Source: Actinomycetota bacterium (GTDB taxonomy: Bacteria > Actinomycetota > Actinomycetes > Mycobacteriales > Mycobacteriaceae). Taken from it: 64,000 nucleotides of DNA. A program made the position numbers and the translations under genes. Positions 58,629 through 64,000 of the stretch are shown here, piece after piece; position 1 is the first letter of the stretch; each line of letters starts with the position of its first letter. The notes beneath the pieces are model-generated. The model ran no database searches, was not told the DNA's origin, and worked only from the letters and a program-made list of their open reading frames with translations. Where the stretch lies: assembly GCA_018268465.1 (NCBI GenBank), contig JAFDWN010000004.1, positions 41,474-105,473 on the forward strand, in the 5' to 3' direction.

Positions 58629-59942
58629 TTACGAGGTGAGGTATTCCGGGGTGTTGACGGCCGCGGTGAACAATTGCGGCGGGCTCTTGACGAATGCCTG
58701 CAGCGCAGCGGCGGATCTGTCCGACCACGCACCCACGCCGATCAGGTACCCGGCGGCGTCGACTCGGTCGTTGGCGCCCGCGCTCTCCACGATCGAGAGG
58801 TCGCCGCGTTTGGCGAGTTCACTTGCCGCCCAGACCTGGCCCGCCGTGCTGGCCGTGGACACCCAGACCCGCCCGTGCGGCCAACCCGAGACATCAGGTG
58901 GATAGAACGGCTTCTGGCCCAGTCCCGTGAGAATGCCGTCGATCGCGTACGCCATCTCGGGAGAGTCCACCGGCACCCGCAACGTCCGGATGACACCGAT
59001 CAGCCATTCGGCGGGCATCGTGACCGAACTGCCGGACGAGAACGCAGGATCCATCAGAATGGCCTTGGTGAGTGCTTTGAGGTCACGATTCGGGCCGTAC
59101 GCCGCGACGAGGCGCCCGCTGGTCTCCCCGCTCGGATCGGCGTCCGAAGCGAGTTGTCGCCACAGTCTGGTCGAGATGTACTGCGCAGAACCCGGCTGAC
59201 TGAGCACCGCGTCACAGAACTCCGGCGCGCCCAGGTCACCCGTCACGCCGAGCACCGTTTTCTCGCCGCCGTCATGGCGTGCCGGCCGCACGGAGGTCTG
59301 CCCCTTGAGGTCACTGACCCAACCCGTGAGTGCCCTGGCACCCTCGCGGACGTCGGACTCCGTGTAGCCGTTTCCGTGCCCGAGGGCGAACAGTTCCATG
59401 AATTCCCGCGACAGGTTCTCGTTCGGGGATCCCGCGACGTTGTCCTTGCCGTCCAGCCACGACAGCATTGCGGCGTCCGTGAGCATCGCGTAACCCAGTG
59501 TCCTGAAGTCGCCGAGCTTGAGAGTGCGCAGCTTCTGATTCTGCGCACCCATGTAGGTGGCGAACCTCGTCTTGAGAGCCGAGGTCGCGAAGTGGTTGTG
59601 CCACAGGAGGGTCAACTTCTCGTGGACGGGTTCGCGGACGGTGACCATTCGCCGCAGCCACCACCGGGTGAGATCCATCATCTGGCCGTCGACGAGTTGG
59701 TTCCATTCGTCCTTGGCCGCGCCGCTCGCGTTCTGACCCGGGTACTTCGGCACATCCGGAAAGGCCGGCATCGGGGTCGCCTGCGCGCCGGGGTCGGCTT
59801 CCGGGTCGGCGCCGAGGACACCGTCGAGGTACTGCCCCCAGTCCTGACCCGCGAGCGCGTCCACCGCCGGACCGGTGGTTCCGAAGCCCGTTCGGCGCAG
59901 AAGCCGCGCCGTAGCGACCCATCGCGACGATTGTGTCGACAT
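58629..59942 (-). CDS. DUF1800 protein
   Basis: 437 residues. Typical DUF1800 blocks: HEKLTLLWHNHFATS, NENLSREFMELFALGHGNGYTE, DVSGWPHG. No signal peptide, though its partner has one, so it may ride along by Tat with DUF1501 (inference). ATG at 59940-59942 with GGAG upstream; 12 bases before the DUF1501 gene. The pair is common in bacteria, and its biochemical role is unknown. Confidence 0.9.
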   Translation of the reverse strand: MSTQSSRWVATARLLRRTGFGTTGPAVDALAGQDWGQYLDGVLGADPEADPGAQATPMPAFPDVPKYPGQNASGAAKDEWNQLVDGQMMDLTRWWLRRMVTVREPVHEKLTLLWHNHFATSALKTRFATYMGAQNQKLRTLKLGDFRTLGYAMLTDAAMLSWLDGKDNVAGSPNENLSREFMELFALGHGNGYTESDVREGARALTGWVSDLKGQTSVRPARHDGGEKTVLGVTGDLGAPEFCDAVLSQPGSAQYISTRLWRQLASDADPSGETSGRLVAAYGPNRDLKALTKAILMDPAFSSGSSVTMPAEWLIGVIRTLRVPVDSPEMAYAIDGILTGLGQKPFYPPDVSGWPHGRVWVSTASTAGQVWAASELAKRGDLSIVESAGANDRVDAAGYLIGVGAWSDRSAAALQAFVKSPPQLFTAAVNTPEYLTS

Positions 59943-60766
59943 CCTCACTCCTGGTTTCGCACGTTAGCTGGAAAGCCGCCTCCGTGCCTAAGGGCGAGAA
60001 ACCCGGCGAGGACGCCGCTCCGCGTCTTTTGCCATATCTGCGACGCATCGACTTGATCCTCAGCCGGCGCCCGATTGCCCTCTGTTGACGAATTCGCAAG
60101 CGCGCCACGGTGAACGCTCGCAGGTGGATATAACGATAAGTGATGAGCGTAGAGCACGCTGAGCGGAGCGTTTACTGATTTCGGGGTGAACAAGGGCATT
60201 TCACCGAATGTCACTTCGATATCCCTGATTTGTAGATGATCTCGCTGCGGCAGATGTTCTACTGCGCGTCGCAGGAGCACGCGCTCCACCGTGATCTTCG
60301 CCACACCGGTCGTTTTTCGGGCGCGGGAGATTTGCTGGGCAGGCTCAGTGCGCGGGTTTGCTGGCGGCACGGCCCACGCCACGGCAGCAAGTTCTCGTGC
60401 ACGCCCGCCCGTCATCGCCTGCGCCGGCCGGCGCGCCGCCCCGGCTTCCACGGCACGACCGGAGCGTGCACCGCCATCCGATGTATTTCGAAAGCACGAC
60501 AACACATTTGATTCGAGGCGAGATCCACGCTGCCCATTCCTTTCGGCGCCGCCGTTAGCCACATCGGCCCCGAGGCGTCCAGCCGTACCCGGAACGGTCA
60601 GGACAGCAAAGGCCGAAGCGAATTGTTCGGCCATTGTGCCGCTCGGGACCAGGAGGACATCGAATCCCTTTTGTAAAGAACGTATTTCGCCTACGATTCG
60701 CCCGTACCGGCAATCCGACCGACGATTGGCGGGTCCACCGCCCAGGTACCGAGAGGATGCGAGTGC
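59943..60766. other. Divergent intergenic region without a supported gene
   Basis: 824 bases between the DUF1800 gene and manB, with AT-rich stretches at 60120-60240 and 60650-60700. Probably holds promoters for both sides. Frames here lack coding bias. Confidence 0.55.
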
Positions 60767-61861
60767 ATGCGAAGCGCTGCTGAGGGGTACGCATCCTCCG
60801 TCGATGCCGTGGTGCTGGTGGGCGGGAAGGGCACCCGGCTGCGGCCGTTGACACTGTCGGCCCCCAAACCGATGCTGCCAACGGCCGGGTTCCCCTTCCT
60901 GACCCATCTGCTCTCGCGGATAGCCGAAGCGGGTATCGAGCACGTCATCCTCGGCACCGCGTACCAGGCTGCGGTGTTCGAGTCCGAGTTCGGAGACGGT
61001 TCCAAGCTGGGCCTGGAGATCGAATACGTCTACGAAGAGACTCCGTTGGGCACCGGCGGAGGCATTGCCAACGTGGCGCCCAAACTCCGGCACGACACCG
61101 CGCTGGTATTCAACGGCGACGTGCTGTCGGCGGCTGATCTGGGTCAGCTACTGGACAGCCACCACAGCCGGGACGCGGATGTGACGCTGCACCTCGTACG
61201 GGTCGGCGATCCGCGGGCGTTCGGCTGCGTGCCCACCGACGCCGACGGCGGGGTGACGGCATTTCTGGAGAAGACACAGGATCCGCCGACCGACCAGATC
61301 AACGCCGGATGCTACGTCTTCAAGCGCGAGATTATCGAGTCCCTCCCCATGGGCAGGGAACTGTCGGTCGAACGCGAGGTGTTCCCGCAACTGCTCGCCG
61401 ACGGTGCCAAGGTCTGCGGCTACGTCGACGCCACCTACTGGCGCGATATGGGCACTCCGGAGGATTTTGTCCGCGGGTCCGCGGACCTGGTCCGCGGCAT
61501 CGCACCGTCACCCGCGCTGGGCGGCCGATCCGGCGAGTCGCTGGTGCATGACGGTGCCTCGGTCGCGCCGGGAGCGGTACTCGTCGGCGGTACCGTCGTC
61601 GGGCGCGGCGCCGAGATCGGGCCGGGCGTCCGGCTCGACGGGGCCGTCATCTTCGACGGCGCGAAGGTGGAGGCGGGTTCGGTCATCGAGCGCTCCATCA
61701 TCGGGTTCGGCGCCCGCATCGGTCCACGGGCACTCATCCGGGACGGAATCATCGGTGACGGTGCGGATATCGGTGCCCGTTGCGAACTCCTGCGTGGGGC
61801 GCGCGTTTGGCCCGGCGTCCTCCTGCCTGACCACGGGATCCGCTACTCCAGCGACGTGTAA
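60767..61861 (+). CDS. manB: Mannose-1-phosphate guanylyltransferase (GDP-mannose pyrophosphorylase)
   Basis: 364 residues. Nucleotidyl site VGGKGTRLRPLTLSAPKPMLP (starting ~18), FNGDVLS metal site, EKTQDPPTDQINAGCYVF, and a C-terminal left-handed beta-helix (GTVVGRGAEIGPGVRL to IRYSSDV). Very close to M. tuberculosis Rv3264c. Supplies GDP-mannose. First of three sugar-nucleotide genes; TuberCuList calls it manB, other schemes manC. Confidence 0.93.
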   Translation: MRSAAEGYASSVDAVVLVGGKGTRLRPLTLSAPKPMLPTAGFPFLTHLLSRIAEAGIEHVILGTAYQAAVFESEFGDGSKLGLEIEYVYEETPLGTGGGIANVAPKLRHDTALVFNGDVLSAADLGQLLDSHHSRDADVTLHLVRVGDPRAFGCVPTDADGGVTAFLEKTQDPPTDQINAGCYVFKREIIESLPMGRELSVEREVFPQLLADGAKVCGYVDATYWRDMGTPEDFVRGSADLVRGIAPSPALGGRSGESLVHDGASVAPGAVLVGGTVVGRGAEIGPGVRLDGAVIFDGAKVEAGSVIERSIIGFGARIGPRALIRDGIIGDGADIGARCELLRGARVWPGVLLPDHGIRYSSDV

Positions 61862-61894
61862 CGCCGCAATCCGACCCGACCGAGAGGCACAGAT

Positions 61895-62815
61895 ATGCGA
61901 AGCACCATCCGCAAGGCCGTGATACCGGCCGCGGGGATCGGTTCCCGGCTGCTCCCGCTGACCAAGGCGATACCCAAGGAGATGCTGCCCGTCGGCGACA
62001 AGCCGGTCATCGAGCACACGGTTCGCGAGCTGGTCAGCTCGGGTATCACCGATATCACGATTGTCGTGTCGGGCGGAAAATCGCTGATACAGGAACACTT
62101 TCGCCCGAACCCCGGATTGGTCGAGCAACTGCGCGCCGACGGGAAGGCAGCGTATGCCGATGCGGTCGAAGAGGTCGGCGAGCTGTCCCACCGCGGCCAC
62201 ATCACCTACCTGGATCAGCACGGTCCCTACGGCAACGGCACACCGGTGCTCAACGCCGCGAGGTCGTTCGGCGACGAGCCCGTGCTCGTGCTGTGGCCCG
62301 ACGACGTCTTCGTCGCCGACGTGCCCCGAGCGCAACAACTCATCCGGGCTTACGAGCAGACCTCCTGCCCCGTCCTGGCGTTGATGCCGATGGCCCCCGA
62401 GCATTCCCGCAGATACGGCGTCCCCATCGTCAAGGAGGACCTCGACGGCGGTCTGCTGAGGATCACCGGCCTCGTCGAGAAGCCCAAACCCGAGGATGCA
62501 CCGTCGGAGTTCGCGGCCATCGGCGGGTACGTGGTCACCCCTGGTGTCGTCGACGAACTGCGGGAGCAGACAAAACGGTGGTATGAGCACCGCACCGGTG
62601 AGATCTACCTGACCGACGCGATCAACGCCTTCGCGAAGGGCCGTGCCGTGTACGGCCAAGTGATTCAAGGCCATTGGTACGACACCGGTAACCCGGCCGA
62701 CTATCTCGTCGCCCAGTTCGCGTTCGCGCTGGCCCATCCGACCTACGGCCCGGTGCTTCGCGGGCTCGCCGACACGATCGACGGGGATCACGGTATGTCG
62801 CCCGGCGTGACGTAA
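61895..62815 (+). CDS. galU: GalU-like UTP-glucose-1-phosphate uridylyltransferase
   Basis: 306 residues. PAAGIGSRLLPLTKAIPKEM (11-30), LWPDDVF, GLVEKPKPEDAPS, GEIYLTDAI, WYDTGNPADYL. Makes UDP-glucose, substrate for the ugd in this locus. It differs noticeably from M. tuberculosis GalU (Rv0993) as I recall it, so it may be a second, dedicated copy or act on another sugar phosphate. GAGAGGCACAGAT precedes the ATG. Confidence 0.85.
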   Translation: MRSTIRKAVIPAAGIGSRLLPLTKAIPKEMLPVGDKPVIEHTVRELVSSGITDITIVVSGGKSLIQEHFRPNPGLVEQLRADGKAAYADAVEEVGELSHRGHITYLDQHGPYGNGTPVLNAARSFGDEPVLVLWPDDVFVADVPRAQQLIRAYEQTSCPVLALMPMAPEHSRRYGVPIVKEDLDGGLLRITGLVEKPKPEDAPSEFAAIGGYVVTPGVVDELREQTKRWYEHRTGEIYLTDAINAFAKGRAVYGQVIQGHWYDTGNPADYLVAQFAFALAHPTYGPVLRGLADTIDGDHGMSPGVT

Positions 62816-62833
62816 CGAGCCTGGGGATCATTG

Positions 62834-64000
62834 ATGGAACTGCTGCGCGGAGCGATACGACAGTATGCGTGGGGATCGCACACGGCTCTGGCCGAACTGA
62901 CCGGGCGACCGGTGCCCAGCCCGCATCCGGAAGCCGAACTCTGGCTGGGCGCCCACCCCGGCGACCCGGCGCGGCTGATCACGGCCGAGGGCGAACGTTC
63001 GTTACTGGACGTTCTGCGCGACGACGGACCCGATCAATTGGGCCGGACCGTCGCATCCCGGTTCGGAAGCGAACTGCCCTTCCTCATGAAAGTGATCGCG
63101 GCCGACCAGCCCCTGTCGTTGCAGGCCCATCCGGATGCGGCCCAGGCGGTGTCGGGATTCGAGCGGGAAGACGCCACAGGCATTGCCGTCACCGCGCCCC
63201 ACCGGAATTATCGCGACCGGCGGCATAAACCCGAGATCGTGGTCGCTCTGGAACCTTTCGAAGCGCTCGCGGGATTCCGGCCACTGGCCGATACGCGTCG
63301 GCTGCTGCAGGCGTTCGGAATCGACAGCCTGGTGTGGCGAGCCCGCCTGAACATGGAGCCCGCGTCCAAAGGTCTGCGCGCCCTGCTGCGCTCGTGGATG
63401 ACACTACCGGCGGAGCTACTCAGCACAACGGTGTCGGCTGCCATGAGAGGAGCCGAACGGTATCTCACATCGGGCGGGGTCCTTTTCGTCCCCGAAGCCA
63501 AGACCCTGTTGGAGCTCGGTGCACGCTATCCCGAGGATGCGGGCGTCCTCGTGGCTCTGCTGCTCAATCGCATCACCCTGCAGCCCGGTGAGGCGCTCTT
63601 CCTGCCCGCGGGCAACCTGCACGCCTACCTCCGCGGAGTGGCCGTCGAGGTGATGGCCAACTCCGACAACGTCCTGCGCGGTGGTCTCACCTCGAAACAC
63701 GTCGACGTCGCAGAACTCGAACACATCCTCGACTTCACCCCTGTCGAAGTCAGCAGCCTGCAGCCGGCACCACTGCGCGACGGCGCCAGGATCCGCTACT
63801 CGCCACCGGTCGACGAGTTCTGCGTATCGGTGTGGAAACTCGATGGCGCACAGTTGGACCGGGACGTGCCGGCCATTCCCGCCGGCGGCGGCCCCCACAT
63901 CCTGCTGTGCACGCAAGGATCGCTGACCATCGACAGCGCGGACTGCTCGGTGCCGTTGAAGCGAGGCGAAGCCGCCTGGATACCCGACCGCGACCGCGCG
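62834..64000 (+). CDS. manA: Mannose-6-phosphate isomerase, type I (cut by window edge)
   Basis: First 389 residues inside the window. Interconverts fructose-6-P and mannose-6-P. LRGAIRQYAWGSHTALAE, zinc-site region LSLQAHPDAAQAV, HKPEIVVAL, LPAGNLHAYLRGVAVEVMANSDN and VLRGGLTSKHVD are typical. Resembles Rv3255c. Starts 18 bases after galU, forming manB-galU-manA. Confidence 0.93.
   Translation, partial: MELLRGAIRQYAWGSHTALAELTGRPVPSPHPEAELWLGAHPGDPARLITAEGERSLLDVLRDDGPDQLGRTVASRFGSELPFLMKVIAADQPLSLQAHPDAAQAVSGFEREDATGIAVTAPHRNYRDRRHKPEIVVALEPFEALAGFRPLADTRRLLQAFGIDSLVWRARLNMEPASKGLRALLRSWMTLPAELLSTTVSAAMRGAERYLTSGGVLFVPEAKTLLELGARYPEDAGVLVALLLNRITLQPGEALFLPAGNLHAYLRGVAVEVMANSDNVLRGGLTSKHVDVAELEHILDFTPVEVSSLQPAPLRDGARIRYSPPVDEFCVSVWKLDGAQLDRDVPAIPAGGGPHILLCTQGSLTIDSADCSVPLKRGEAAWIPDRDRA

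Noticed and set aside
57447..60056. Long plus-strand frame antisense to the DUF1501/DUF1800 pair
   Set aside because: Arg/His-rich shadow typical of GC-rich antisense; the minus-strand genes are well supported.

Overview
The window is chromosomal DNA of a mycobacterium, most likely a rapid grower of the Mycolicibacterium type. RpoB and RpoC are clearly mycobacterial, and the window also carries mkl (MceG), pknK, lipG and two tandem mycolic acid methyltransferase (mmaA/cmaA) genes. The DNA is GC-rich with strongly GC-biased third codon positions. The part from rplJ to the mmaA genes follows the gene order known in M. tuberculosis from Rv0645c-Rv0648 to rplJ-rplL, read here on the opposite strand. 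No tRNA, rRNA, CRISPR array, transposase or phage gene was seen.

Left part, 1-27.4 kb (housekeeping and lipid genes). On the minus strand lie rpoC (cut by the window edge), rpoB, mkl, rplL and rplJ. A pknK-type kinase/ATPase gene sits on the plus strand between mkl and rpoB. Upstream of the rplJ leader is a tightly coupled minus-strand operon: GH38 alpha-mannosidase, SurA-like protein, ROK kinase, DUF6325 protein, a chain of tiny overlapping reading frames made of a 32-33 bp tandem repeat, and a SHOCT protein. Then come a WYL regulator divergent from two DinB genes with a palindromic operator between them, a UbiB-type kinase, lipG, the two methyltransferases, a long terminator, and a DGPF (YCII) protein with its ECF sigma factor.

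Right part, 27.4-64 kb (envelope or extracellular glycan locus). A P450 gene is flanked by two paralogous genes for tiny Cys/His-rich proteins. After it comes a block of more than 30 kb with six glycosyltransferase genes, two Wzx-like flippases, a polytopic polymerase-like membrane protein, a polysaccharide pyruvyltransferase, a hexapeptide acyltransferase, a PapA-like acyltransferase, an SGNH esterase, UDP-glucose dehydrogenase, aldo-keto reductase, GMC and nitroreductase-type redox enzymes, two secreted GH16 glycanases, two exported alpha/beta-hydrolase lipoproteins, a DUF1501/DUF1800 pair, and manB-galU-manA for NDP-sugar supply. Many neighbouring genes overlap as ATGA, GTGA or TGATG.

Inference: the right part encodes a Wzx/Wzy-like pathway for an acidic (uronic acid, pyruvate), acylated heteropolysaccharide with its own precursor supply and secreted trimming enzymes. 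I do not recognise it as a named mycobacterial glycan (LAM, GPL, LOS, arabinogalactan, alpha-glucan), and it is the best candidate here for an undescribed system. The other notable item is the tandem mini-ORF repeat ahead of the SHOCT gene.
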